Origin: 66-474 sp039923855
GTDB lineage: Bacteria > Pseudomonadota > Gammaproteobacteria > Xanthomonadales > Rhodanobacteraceae
Direction of reading: 5' to 3'
Length of the DNA stretch: 64,000 nucleotides
Assembly: GCA_039923855.1 (NCBI GenBank)
Contig: JBDTBW010000035.1
Location: forward strand, 29,464-93,463
This document shows positions 18,783 through 26,100 of the stretch, one piece after another; position 1 is the first letter of the stretch; every line of letters begins with the position of its first letter. The translations under genes and the position numbers were made by a program. The notes under the pieces were generated by a model. The model was not told the origin of the DNA. It saw nothing but the letters and a program-made list of their open reading frames with translations, and searched no databases.

Positions 18783-19811
18783 TCAGTGATGCTCGGCGGC
18801 CATCGACATGTACACGACGGTGAGCACCATGAAGATATAAGCCTGCAACGAAATGATCAGGATATGGAAGAGAGTCCAGACGGCTGCAAGAATTACTTGC
18901 GAAAAAACACTGGCAGCGCCGCTGGGGAGGAACTTGCCAAACAACGGTACGCTAATTAGCAGAATTAGAGGAACCCATATTCCCCAGAATTTATTCAACC
19001 TCTTCGAAAAAAACTGCGGAAGCGCGTAACGAAGCAGCAGACAAAAAGCCAATGCCGCGAGTCCACCGAACACCACAACAACCAACCATCCTGTTGTGGT
19101 TGTGGGCGAACCGAGGGTGAGGCACGCCAGCAGGATGAAGATCACCTCGCCCGCGTACATGTTGCCGAACAGTCGCAGGCCGAGGCTCAAGGGCTTGGCC
19201 AGTTCCTCGACAATCTTCAGCAGCAGGTTAATCGGCATCAACACGATCTTGACCACGATGTTGTTGGCGGCGAATGGATGGAACAGCGATTCCGCGCCAA
19301 CGCCTTTGAGCCCCTTGCAATAAAAACCGTACCAAAGTGCGATCAGAAACACCGTCAGCGACATGCCCAGCGCCACATTGGGATCGGCCGACGGCACCAC
19401 GCGCAGATGGCCGATGCCGAGCGCGCCGGCGGTGCGCGGCAAGGCGTCGATCGGCAACAGATCCATGATGTTCATCACCATCACCCAGAAGCCGATCATC
19501 AGCGCCATCGGCGCGACGAATCGGGATTTCTGGTGGAAGGCATCCTTGACCTGACGGTCGACGAATTCGACCATCATCTCGATGAAATTCTGCAGCCTGC
19601 CCGGCACGCCGCTGCTGGCGCGTCGGGCGATCGGCTGAAACAGCAGAATGAAAAGCAGGCCCAGCACGATGGAAAAAAACAGCGAATCGAGATTCAGTAC
19701 CCAGAACCCATCCGCTTCCGGGCTGATCCGCATGGTGTGCAGATCCAGCTTCAGGAAGGTCAAATGGTGCAGGATGTAGCTGCCGCTGTCGTGAGGGCTT
19801 TCAACCGCCAT
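18783..19811 (-). CDS. atpB: ATP synthase a subunit with a two-helix insertion
   Basis: Proton-channel subunit. At 342 residues it is about 70 longer than E. coli AtpB (271). The functional core is intact: Arg213 in LGLRLFGNMYAGE corresponds to E. coli Arg210, and Gln323 in SLQAYIFMVLT to Gln252. Between these, residues of about 232-310 replace a short loop with extra sequence holding two hydrophobic helices (GWLVVVVFGGLAALAFCLLL and FWGIWVPLILLISVPLFG) joined by a basic linker. The even number keeps the topology of the last helix. The insert DNA (18882-19118) is lower in GC than its flanks. The ORF is open throughout, so the protein is presumably functional. Confidence 0.95.
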   Translation of the reverse strand: MAVESPHDSGSYILHHLTFLKLDLHTMRISPEADGFWVLNLDSLFFSIVLGLLFILLFQPIARRASSGVPGRLQNFIEMMVEFVDRQVKDAFHQKSRFVAPMALMIGFWVMVMNIMDLLPIDALPRTAGALGIGHLRVVPSADPNVALGMSLTVFLIALWYGFYCKGLKGVGAESLFHPFAANNIVVKIVLMPINLLLKIVEELAKPLSLGLRLFGNMYAGEVIFILLACLTLGSPTTTTGWLVVVVFGGLAALAFCLLLRYALPQFFSKRLNKFWGIWVPLILLISVPLFGKFLPSGAASVFSQVILAAVWTLFHILIISLQAYIFMVLTVVYMSMAAEHH

Positions 19812-19865
19812 AACCGGAACAATCCTTCGACTTGAGCTTTGTCTTGACGGCGGCCATCCGCGATT

Positions 19866-20273
19866 TCAACGCTCGAACCACACCGCCAGAACATTCACCG
19901 CAAACGCCACGCCGAACCCCGTCAACACGGGCAGGGGCGGCAGCCTCCAGCGCACCAGAATCAGGTAGACCCCGCCCAGCACGACGATCCATTTCAATGC
20001 CATCCCGACCACGAAGCGCCCAAGGGTCGCCCCTCCGGCGGCCGGCGGCGGCGCGAATACGCGCAACGCCAACAGCGCCGTGCCGACCACCACCACCGCG
20101 CCGCCGCTCCATGCGGCGATCGCGAAAGGGATGCCCCGCACCAGAAACAGCAGCCCCGCGATCAGGGTGGCGCCGGCCTGTGCGGCCACCATGTGCACAG
20201 CAAGCCGGCGACCGGCGGCTATGGAGTTGTACACGTCGACCACTCGGCTGCGCCGCTGGCTTGGAAACCGCAC
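19866..20273 (-). CDS. atpI: ATP synthase protein I
   Basis: First gene of the operon, 135 residues, with four hydrophobic helices. AtpI-family proteins aid assembly of the c-ring. The start is the ATG of MRFPSQRRSRVVDVYNSIAA; later starts cannot be excluded. It lies 54 bases upstream of atpB. Confidence 0.85.
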   Translation of the reverse strand: MRFPSQRRSRVVDVYNSIAAGRRLAVHMVAAQAGATLIAGLLFLVRGIPFAIAAWSGGAVVVVGTALLALRVFAPPPAAGGATLGRFVVGMALKWIVVLGGVYLILVRWRLPPLPVLTGFGVAFAVNVLAVWFER

Positions 20274-20398
20274 GGCCTAGCCTGAAAATGATAGCAGCGG
20301 GCACCACGGCGCCGCAAGCTTCCGGCCGGCTTTCAGCCATTTACGCCGCTGTCGCCGGATCGGCGATGATCGGCATATCGCCCTCCAATGAGCCCGCC

Positions 20399-20791
20399 AT
20401 GATCCACACCTTGAGCATCGCCGACTGGTGCATTCTCGCCGCGGCGTTGATCCCGCTGCTGTTCACGGGGATCGCCAAGTTCGGCGATTCGGGCCGCGGC
20501 TTCAACAATCACACACCGCGCCATTTCCAGGCCGCGCTGAGTGGCTGGCGCGCCCGCGCGCATTGGGCGCACCAGAACGGCATGGAAGCGTTTCCGTTGT
20601 TCGCCGCTGCGGTGCTGCTGGCCGAATTCCGCGCCGCACCGCAAGTCTGGATCAATCTGCTGGCGCTTGCGTTCATCGTGCTGCGCCTGATCTACGGCGC
20701 GCTGTACATCGCCGATCGCGCGAGTTTGCGAAGCGTGGTGTGGGCGCTGGGATTTCTGTGTTGCCTCGGGCTGTTCGTGATCGCGGCGTAG
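20399..20791 (+). CDS. MAPEG family membrane protein
   Basis: 130 residues with four membrane helices. The MAPEG signature is visible in FNNHTPRHFQAALSGWRARA followed by HWAHQNGMEAFPLFAAAVLLA, which contains the family's conserved Asn and Glu. MAPEG proteins include glutathione-dependent membrane enzymes; substrates of bacterial members are mostly unknown. I chose the ATG at 20399; an in-frame ATG at 20366 adds 11 residues. It faces a soluble GST gene. Confidence 0.9.
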   Translation: MIHTLSIADWCILAAALIPLLFTGIAKFGDSGRGFNNHTPRHFQAALSGWRARAHWAHQNGMEAFPLFAAAVLLAEFRAAPQVWINLLALAFIVLRLIYGALYIADRASLRSVVWALGFLCCLGLFVIAA

Positions 20792-20835
20792 CGGCTCGGA
20801 CTGGATGCGCTATCCGCATCGCGCGTTTATCGGTC

Positions 20836-21510
20836 TTATCCGAACAATATCTTGCGTTCCTCATCCGACATCGGCTTGTCGTGTTCCCAGCGCTTGCCCA
20901 GCGCATAAGCGCGTTGGGTGGCGGGGCGCGCGGCGATGGCACCGAACCAGCGATGAAGATTCGGGAAGTCCTCGATGCGCATACCGTCTTTCGCGTACGG
21001 CACGATCCACGGATAGCAGGCCATGTCGGCCACCGAGTATTCATGGGCGATGAAATCGCGACCGTGCAGCCGCTTGTCCAGAACGCGGTAAAGCCGCCGG
21101 GTTTCGTTGAGATAGCGCTCGACCGCGTAGGGGATTTTCTCCGGCGCGTAGCGCAGGAAGTGATGGTTCTGTCCCACCATTGGACCCAACCCGCTAACCT
21201 GCCAGAACAGCCATTCGATCGCCTGCATCCGTGCGCGCGGATCGCGCGGGATGAACTTGCCGGTCTTGCCGGCAAGATACAGCAGGATCGCGCCGGATTC
21301 GAACACGCTTACCAGGTCACCGCCGTCGACGGGATCGCGATCCACGATCGCCGGCATCTTGTTGTTCGGCGAAATCTTCAGATAGTCCGGCTCGAATTGA
21401 TCGCCCTTGCCGATATCGACCGGCTTGATCCGGTACGGCAATCGTGTCTCTTCCAGAAACAATGCGATCTTGTAGCCATTGGGCGTGGGCCAGAAGTAAA
21501 AATCGATCAT
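20836..21510 (-). CDS. glutathione S-transferase, YfcG/Ure2p-like
   Basis: 224 residues from MIDFYFWPTPNGYKIALFLE. The thioredoxin-fold domain has the WPTPNGYK active-site region and the glutathione-binding VFESGAILLYLA; the all-alpha C-terminal domain includes GPMVGQNHHFLRYAPE, typical of the nu-class disulfide-bond oxidoreductases (YfcG, YghU). Longer in-frame starts reach into repeat DNA and are unlikely. Confidence 0.92.
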   Translation of the reverse strand: MIDFYFWPTPNGYKIALFLEETRLPYRIKPVDIGKGDQFEPDYLKISPNNKMPAIVDRDPVDGGDLVSVFESGAILLYLAGKTGKFIPRDPRARMQAIEWLFWQVSGLGPMVGQNHHFLRYAPEKIPYAVERYLNETRRLYRVLDKRLHGRDFIAHEYSVADMACYPWIVPYAKDGMRIEDFPNLHRWFGAIAARPATQRAYALGKRWEHDKPMSDEERKILFG

Positions 21511-21586
21511 TGCAATTCTTCCTCGACATGGATGCCGGTTGCAGTCTGGACCGGGAGACGTCAAGACTTTGCGCAGAGGTTCATAC

Positions 21587-21676
21587 CCTTGCCGGCCGGG
21601 ATGACGACATCCACTTGGAACTGGATCCCGTGTCAACGCACATCCATGTGCTGCACGGGATGACGACATCCTGTCG
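21587..21676. repeat. repeat A fragments abutting the island
   Basis: Two direct copies of GGGATGACGACATCC (about 21597 and 21657) flank a small palindrome (GCACATCCATGTGC). It ends one base before attL, so before integration this repeat would have sat at the mnmE 3' end. Confidence 0.6.
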
Positions 21677-21694
21677 TCATTTTCCGATGCAAAA
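21677..21694. repeat. attL: 18-bp direct repeat of the mnmE 3' end
   Basis: TCATTTTCCGATGCAAAA, identical over 18 bases to the last six codons of mnmE (26101-26118). The flanking bases differ at both ends. Taken as the distal attachment site of the island. Confidence 0.9.
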
Positions 21695-22155
21695 GCTAAA
21701 CATTGATGCGAAATGGTTGCAATGCAACACATTTCACCAAGACGTTGTTCCGATGTGGTCACAAATGTGGACATGCATTTGTTCCGCACCGGGCCCCGTC
21801 TACGGCATTACCTTCAATTTTCGTAGTTCATGGCGTTCGACATGCGCGATCTCCCGAAGCCTACGATGCCACCGAAGGAGACGCCGCAAAAGTCCGGCAC
21901 GCTGTACTTTTTTAGGTACAAAAATCGCTAGTGCAGGATAGGTCAGGCGGGGCCATTGTGTGACACTATCGTTGCGTTTTCTGCCGCTCGAGTCAGCCAT
22001 GGCGACCTTGCGCACGCGTCGTGGCCTGCAAATCGAACATCAATTTCACGCCTTGCTGGGAGTCACGGACTCTCGGCGTCGATGCTATTGCGACGCATGG
22101 TCGTGACGATGCTCGCCGGAGGTCGCGAGCATGTTCGTATCTAAATCGGAGACCC
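21695..22155. other. gene-poor left end of the island
   Basis: No gene recognised. It holds CACAAATGTGGACA at 21760-21773, repeated exactly at 25973-25986 near the other end; such paired sequences are expected for integrase arm-binding sites. Several short open frames have no recognisable similarity or good start signals. Confidence 0.5.
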
Positions 22156-22377
22156 GTGACGGGAAAGGAGTACGGCGGTCAGCTACGGCTTCGACGCAGC
22201 CCTACCGAGATTCGGGCGATTCGCGCACTGACCAAACTGGAAGGCTCATCAGTTCAGCCTTGGATCGAGCGGCAGTTGCGGCATGTCGCGCGCTTTCCGC
22301 ATGAGGCTGCACGTGGGAAGATCGCAAGGTGCCGACTCATACCGGGGAAACGCGGTCAGGTTAGACTGCGGAAATAG
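22156..22377 (+). CDS. small ribbon-helix-helix-like protein in the island
   Basis: 73 residues. The GTG start at 22156 has a GGAG five bases upstream. The segment GGQLRLRRSPTEIRAIRALT, followed by KLEGSSVQPWIERQLRHVAR, reads as beta-strand, helix, turn and helix like CopG/Arc proteins; the tail is basic. Such proteins in islands act as antitoxins, repressors or DNA-processing accessories. No toxin partner is evident next to it. Family assignment is by eye and tentative. Confidence 0.5.
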   Translation: MTGKEYGGQLRLRRSPTEIRAIRALTKLEGSSVQPWIERQLRHVARFPHEAARGKIARCRLIPGKRGQVRLRK

Positions 22378-22487
22378 ACGGCGCGCCCGGTGCAACCCGG
22401 TGATTTCTGTAAGACACAATCGACAGGATCACCTTCGGAAAGCGGGTTCGGTTGCGGAGCCACACCTCACTTTCAAACCGATTTGTA

Positions 22488-22494
22488 GTTGGGC
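22488..22494 (+). other. first cassette junction (GTTGGGC)
   Basis: GTTGGGC fits the GTTRRRY core where integron cassettes join. Upstream sequence (CAAACCGATTTGTA) could be part of a degenerate attC or an attI, but no matching left core was found. Confidence 0.45.
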
Positions 22495-22508
22495 GTCATA
22501 GGGGAGTC

Positions 22509-22868
22509 ATGAACGGATTCTGGCAAACGGTCTTCGGTGGCTTGGTGGTAGCAGCCTTCTCGGGCTTGGCCATTACCGCATACAAGTACCCTCTCGGGTA
22601 CCGGCGCATGTACATGCCGCTCGTGTGCGCGGTGTGGGGTGCTTGGTCCGTTTGGCTCGTTTACCAATTCGGCGTCACGGCAGGCTCCGGTCAAGCGGTA
22701 CTCGAGACTCTGCAGCTAAACCCCACTTTGCTCATCAAAACTCCGTTGTCCAGCAGTACGCCATGGTGGTACTACTTCGTGGCACCTGCTGCATACGCGT
22801 ATCTTAGTCTTCTGCGTTTTCTGCCAGAGCTCCTTAGCCCGTCTGAGCCAGGAACAGGCGTAAAGTAA
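22509..22868 (+). CDS. cassette 1: small membrane protein
   Basis: 119 residues, about three membrane helices (VFGGLVVAAFSGLAITAY, MPLVCAVWGAWSVWLVYQFG, WYYFVAPAAYAYLSLLRFL). The ATG follows a clear GGGGAG. The gene ends 1 base before an attC-like site, the usual arrangement in an integron cassette. No known family recognised. Confidence 0.7.
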   Translation: MNGFWQTVFGGLVVAAFSGLAITAYKYPLGYRRMYMPLVCAVWGAWSVWLVYQFGVTAGSGQAVLETLQLNPTLLIKTPLSSSTPWWYYFVAPAAYAYLSLLRFLPELLSPSEPGTGVK

Positions 22869-22869
22869 C

Positions 22870-22925
22870 GCCCAACAAGTCATTCAAGCGGACGGCTTCG
22901 CCGCCGCTTAATTCCAGCGTTAGAG
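22870..22925 (+). other. attC-like site 1
   Basis: Left core GCCCAAC (22870) and right core GTTAGAG (22919) bracket an imperfect palindrome AAGCGGACGGC-TTCG-CCGCCGCTT. The 56-base length and layout are typical of attC sites in Xanthomonadales integrons. The last base of the right core departs from GTTRRRY. Confidence 0.8.
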
Positions 22926-22928
22926 CGC

Positions 22929-23453
22929 ATGAATAAGACGCCCACAATTTTGCTGCCAGCTCTCTCGGCCTGTCTGCTCTCAACACTTGTCGTTACTGCA
23001 CTGGAAGCAACTTCGCAAAGCAACGCTAGCATCGGGTATGTCGTATTATTGGTGCTGTTCATGGCTATGTGGAGCGCTCTACATATCTTCTCTCTTGGCA
23101 TCCCCACTTTTTTCATTCTTTGCAAGTTTCACTTGGTCAGGTGGTGGTCAATGGGCATCGCGGGGTTCCTTGTAGGCTGCTTACCCACCGGCTTGGCCAT
23201 TTTTTTTTGGACCTTCAACCCATCACAATCTTCCGCCGAGTTGTGGGATCTTCCGACAGTAGTTGCCCACTATGGGGCACCAACCGCCGCAGGCTGGCAT
23301 TTCGTGTTTAACCGTGCTGGGGGCTCGGGGCTAATTGGTGCGATTGGTGGCATCGCATTCTGGCTTACTTGGCAACGCCTTATGCGCTCTAACCATTCCA
23401 ACGCGACCGTGAACCTTTGCCGCGAAAATCCAGCGCCTCGCGCGGCGCGTTAA
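22929..23453 (+). CDS. cassette 2: membrane protein
   Basis: 174 residues with four or five hydrophobic helices (ILLPALSACLLSTLVVTAL, GYVVLLVLFMAMWSALHIFS, WWSMGIAGFLVGCLPTGLAI and a C-terminal one). It starts 3 bases after the attC1 right core without a Shine-Dalgarno sequence, as is common in cassettes. Its last 20 or so codons are read through the next attC site, so the C-terminal NPAPRAAR is recombination-site sequence. Function unknown. Confidence 0.7.
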   Translation: MNKTPTILLPALSACLLSTLVVTALEATSQSNASIGYVVLLVLFMAMWSALHIFSLGIPTFFILCKFHLVRWWSMGIAGFLVGCLPTGLAIFFWTFNPSQSSAELWDLPTVVAHYGAPTAAGWHFVFNRAGGSGLIGAIGGIAFWLTWQRLMRSNHSNATVNLCRENPAPRAAR

Positions 23454-23467
23454 CTAAAGTGTTAGGC
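23387..23467 (+). other. attC-like site 2
   Basis: Left core CTCTAAC (23387) and right core GTTAGGC (23461), a perfect GTTRRRY. Inner complementary boxes AACGCG / CGCGTT and a GCGAAAATCCAGCGCC centre. 81 bases; overlaps the 3' end of cassette gene 2. Confidence 0.8.
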
Positions 23468-23478
23468 CCCGAATACAA

Positions 23479-23745
23479 ATGCAAGCGCACTCTGAATCGC
23501 CCAAGCCCGTGGCCCGGTGGATCCGCGCACTCGCTGTGCTATTCACGCTGATTCTTGCGGCCGAGGTCGTCTTGCTGCCATACCTCGCCCTGAAGCATTC
23601 GTTCCCGAGTCCTACGTGGAAGACCGTGGCCTACGGGGTATTAATCCTTTGGCTCGGCCCCCTTTTCGCCTTCGTCGCAGTCAAGGGGCGCGCTCCTCGC
23701 TCGTGGCCTCTGTTGGGAGATTACCTGTGGCGAACAAAGAGGTAG
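23479..23745 (+). CDS. cassette 3: small membrane protein
   Basis: 88 residues, two hydrophobic helices (ALAVLFTLILAAEVVLLPYL and VAYGVLILWLGPLFAFVAV) and basic ends. Starts 11 bases after the attC2 right core. Function unknown. Confidence 0.65.
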   Translation: MQAHSESPKPVARWIRALAVLFTLILAAEVVLLPYLALKHSFPSPTWKTVAYGVLILWLGPLFAFVAVKGRAPRSWPLLGDYLWRTKR

Positions 23746-23800
23746 CGTCCGGCTGGCTCTCCCCGGGGGCTTGGAGGCCATCGCCTGCCTCGTGCTCGGC

Positions 23801-23832
23801 GCCTAACCCTTCCGTCGAGGCAAACGTTAGAG
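23801..23832 (+). other. attC-like site 3, very short
   Basis: GCCTAACCCTTCCGTCGAGG is the left half of a common attC type, and CAAACGTTAGAG its right end, but the middle is missing: the site spans only 32 bases, below the usual minimum of around 55-60. It appears to be an internal deletion. Confidence 0.65.
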
Positions 23833-23875
23833 GCAACTCCAGCATGATGCGATGCGCGCCACTCAGGAGGGTGTA

Positions 23876-24130
23876 ATGCTCAAGGCATTTCTCAACTGGG
23901 GCAAGAGTTCGCTGTGGGGCCACCTTGTGCTTTCTTTAGTTGCTGTGGCAGCGCCACTTCTACTGCTCGGCTTAATCACAAATATTCGGGCCGGCTATCC
24001 AACGGCTGACTTGGGCATGCTCGTCTTCCTTTCCATACTCGCAGCAATCTGTCCTGCATTTTTCATCTGGTACTGCGTCACCGCTCCGCGCCGCAGACGC
24101 CGCGCCAGTCACCGCAATAATAGTGTGTAG
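23876..24130 (+). CDS. cassette 4: small membrane protein
   Basis: 84 residues with two hydrophobic helices (LWGHLVLSLVAVAAPLLLLG and LGMLVFLSILAAICPAFFIW) and an Arg-rich C-terminus. A perfect AGGAGG lies 5 bases before the ATG, unusual among cassette genes. Function unknown. Confidence 0.7.
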   Translation: MLKAFLNWGKSSLWGHLVLSLVAVAAPLLLLGLITNIRAGYPTADLGMLVFLSILAAICPAFFIWYCVTAPRRRRRASHRNNSV

Positions 24131-24136
24131 CGTGGC

Positions 24137-24190
24137 CTCTAACTCATTCAAGCCGAACCCACTTATTGGCTTCAAGACTCTATCCGAGTT
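24137..24190 (+). other. degenerate attC-like site 4 closing the array
   Basis: Left core CTCTAAC and AAGCCGAACCC...TTGGCTT arms are present, but no right GTTRRRY core follows at the expected place. It marks the end of the cassette array. Confidence 0.55.
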
Positions 24191-24406
24191 CTCGTGCGGA
24201 CCGGTTGCGTAAATACCGCGTTGCCCTCAAAGACGGCCGGCGCCACGCGCCGCGGAAGAGTGGATTCGCTCAACCTTGCGCCTCGGCCGGCGCCTGAAAT
24301 CGGACCTTGGTCGCGGCGCTGCAGTGGGCCTTCAACGTCGGCATGGCTGATTCACCCAGAGGAATGAACAAGCCAAAGCGGGCCAAACGCTGCCGGCATC
24401 CCTATC
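24191..24406. other. no gene recognised between cassette array and tandem repeat
   Basis: About 215 bases without a supportable gene, motif or further attC site. Confidence 0.4.
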
Positions 24407-24602
24407 CTGCACTAGCTCATTCCTCCTCGAAAACATGTCAGCCGGCTGACATTGCGAAGTGCTGCTCGGACGGAAACGGGTGCTGTCGCAGAGAATCGCG
24501 GGACTCTGCACTAGCTCATTCCTCCTCGAAAACATGTCAGCCGGCTGACATTGCGAAGTGTTGCTCGGACGGAAACGGTTCTGTCGCAGAGAATCGCGGG
24601 AC
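24407..24602. repeat. 99-bp tandem repeat, two copies, each with a perfect 16-bp palindrome
   Basis: Copy 1 at 24407-24505, copy 2 at 24506-24602. They differ by one C/T change and a small length change near AAACGG. Each holds TGTCAGCCGGCTGACA (24436-24451 and 24535-24550), a perfect palindrome suited to a dimeric DNA-binding protein. It lies 100 bases beyond the integrase 3' end. The recent duplication is clear; the binding-site role is inferred. Confidence 0.85.
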
Positions 24603-24704
24603 GCTGGAACCTCCTCTGCCTTGGCTGGTAGCTAGAGCGGGTCTTGAGTGCGTGCGTCTGCCGCTAATGTCAAACGTTGAGCGTTGGCAGGCGCGAATGA
24701 TAGC

Positions 24705-25919
24705 TCAGGCTGCCGCACTCCTAACGCCAAAGTTGCCCAAGACGACTTTCTTTTCGTTGGCTAAGTCGTCGATATAGTCTGCCCAGAACTGCAGCATCTC
24801 GCTCCGTTGGCTCGCATACTCTGCGCGGTTATAAATGCCCCGGACGCCGCCGATCGTATGATTTAGCGCCTTTTCAATCACGTCGGAAGCGAAGCCTGCT
24901 TCGTGCAGACGCGTGGAACCGGTGCGTCGCAGATCGTGGATAGTGAAAGGGTCAATTGGGATATTTACTCCGTCCAACGCCTTGTTTAACGCGTTGTGGG
25001 CAAACGGTTTGTGCGGCCCACTACGACCTGGTAACACCCATTGCGATGTCCCAGCGAGGGACTTCAACTCTGAGAACAGCTTCGACGCTTGTCGTGGAAG
25101 GTAAACGATATGCGGCTTGCCCGTCTTGGAGTTTTCAGCCGGGATGTGCCACTCGTCCGCATCAAAATCTACATGCGGCCACTGCGCGAACAAAAGTTCC
25201 GACTTGCGCACCAAGGTCAGCAGGATAAGGTGAAGAGCTAGCTTGAATTGCCGGCGAATTCCCGAGGAATATAACGATTGCAGGTATATCCGGATTTCGT
25301 CCGGCGACAGCGCGCGTGTGCGTGCGCGTGCTTTCGTGATGAACCGCACTGGAAGCGCCAGCGCGGGGTTCGTGGTTGCGACCCCACGCACGAGCGCATA
25401 TTCCCACATGCGCTTGCAAAGGTTACGAAGGTCTGCTGCAGCGGCAGGGAAGCCCTGGTCGCGCTTATCGAACACAATGCGCTGCAAATCTTCCGCTGTG
25501 ACCTGCCCAATCGGTCTGTTGCCAAATGCAGGGTAAAGTCCCTTGTCGAGATAACGACGCACGATCTTCGTATCTTTGCGATCGCGCTTCACCACATCTA
25601 CAAAATACCGCTCGCCAAATTCTTGGACCGTGGTGGCGCTTGCCAACGCTACCTTGCGAAGCTGTTTCTGTCTTGAGGGCGACTGGCCTAGGGCAACTTG
25701 CGTCGCCAACCCATCGCGCATTCGTCGAGCAACCTTCAAGCTCAGCGATGGATATTTGCCCAGCGCTACTTTCTCCAGCTTACCGTTGAGTCGATAGCGG
25801 TAACGCCATGCCATACCGCCAGCAGGGTAGACCTCCAGTGCCAGACCGTGACCATCGGTGACCAAGTACCGCATGGCACGCGGCTTCAGTGCCTTGATCG
25901 CTGCATCAGTGAGTGCCAT
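24705..25919 (-). CDS. P4-like tyrosine recombinase (island integrase)
   Basis: 404 residues from MALTDAAIKALKPR. The N-terminal DUF4102-type arm-binding domain (GLALEVYPAGGMAWRYRYRL, LGKYPSLSL) is followed by the core-binding domain and the catalytic domain. Arg238 (LTLVRKSELL), His328-Arg331 (IHDLRRTGS), His354 (ALNHTIGG) and the Tyr of the YNRAEY stretch are all present, so it looks intact. It reads away from mnmE, whose 3' end is the attachment site. Earlier in-frame starts up to 26045 run through probable integrase-binding DNA and are less likely. Confidence 0.95.
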   Translation of the reverse strand: MALTDAAIKALKPRAMRYLVTDGHGLALEVYPAGGMAWRYRYRLNGKLEKVALGKYPSLSLKVARRMRDGLATQVALGQSPSRQKQLRKVALASATTVQEFGERYFVDVVKRDRKDTKIVRRYLDKGLYPAFGNRPIGQVTAEDLQRIVFDKRDQGFPAAAADLRNLCKRMWEYALVRGVATTNPALALPVRFITKARARTRALSPDEIRIYLQSLYSSGIRRQFKLALHLILLTLVRKSELLFAQWPHVDFDADEWHIPAENSKTGKPHIVYLPRQASKLFSELKSLAGTSQWVLPGRSGPHKPFAHNALNKALDGVNIPIDPFTIHDLRRTGSTRLHEAGFASDVIEKALNHTIGGVRGIYNRAEYASQRSEMLQFWADYIDDLANEKKVVLGNFGVRSAAA

Positions 25920-25972
25920 AGCTGTCTCTGTGTCCACCTTCTGCTTTTTTAGCACATGTTGAGCTATGTGTA

Positions 25973-25986
25973 CACAAATGTGGACA
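25973..25986. repeat. CACAAATGTGGACA, right copy
   Basis: Exact 14-base match to 21760-21773, in the same orientation, located between the integrase start and attR. Candidate integrase arm-type site or promoter operator. Confidence 0.55.
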
Positions 25987-26100
25987 CAAACAGTAGAGGA
26001 CTCCGTGGGACTTGTTTGGCTTGCGCTGGTCAAAAAAAGTAACAAAAATAAAGAAATAGATGTAGTTCCGGGTCAACTTGGGAATTCCTTGAATCTATAT

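Noticed and set aside
22400..22490. Possible tRNA or complete attI upstream of cassette 1
   Set aside because: GGTTCGGTTGCGG resembles a T-loop by chance; no acceptor stem or anticodon arm, and no paired left integron core could be found.
24407..24602. Possible CRISPR array
   Set aside because: Only two units, 99 bases each and adjacent without spacers; no cas genes.
24307..24777. Open frame across the tandem repeat (repeated ALAHSSSKTCQPADIAK)
   Set aside because: The repeated peptide comes only from the DNA duplication; no ribosome site, and the two copies differ by a small length change that alters downstream residues.
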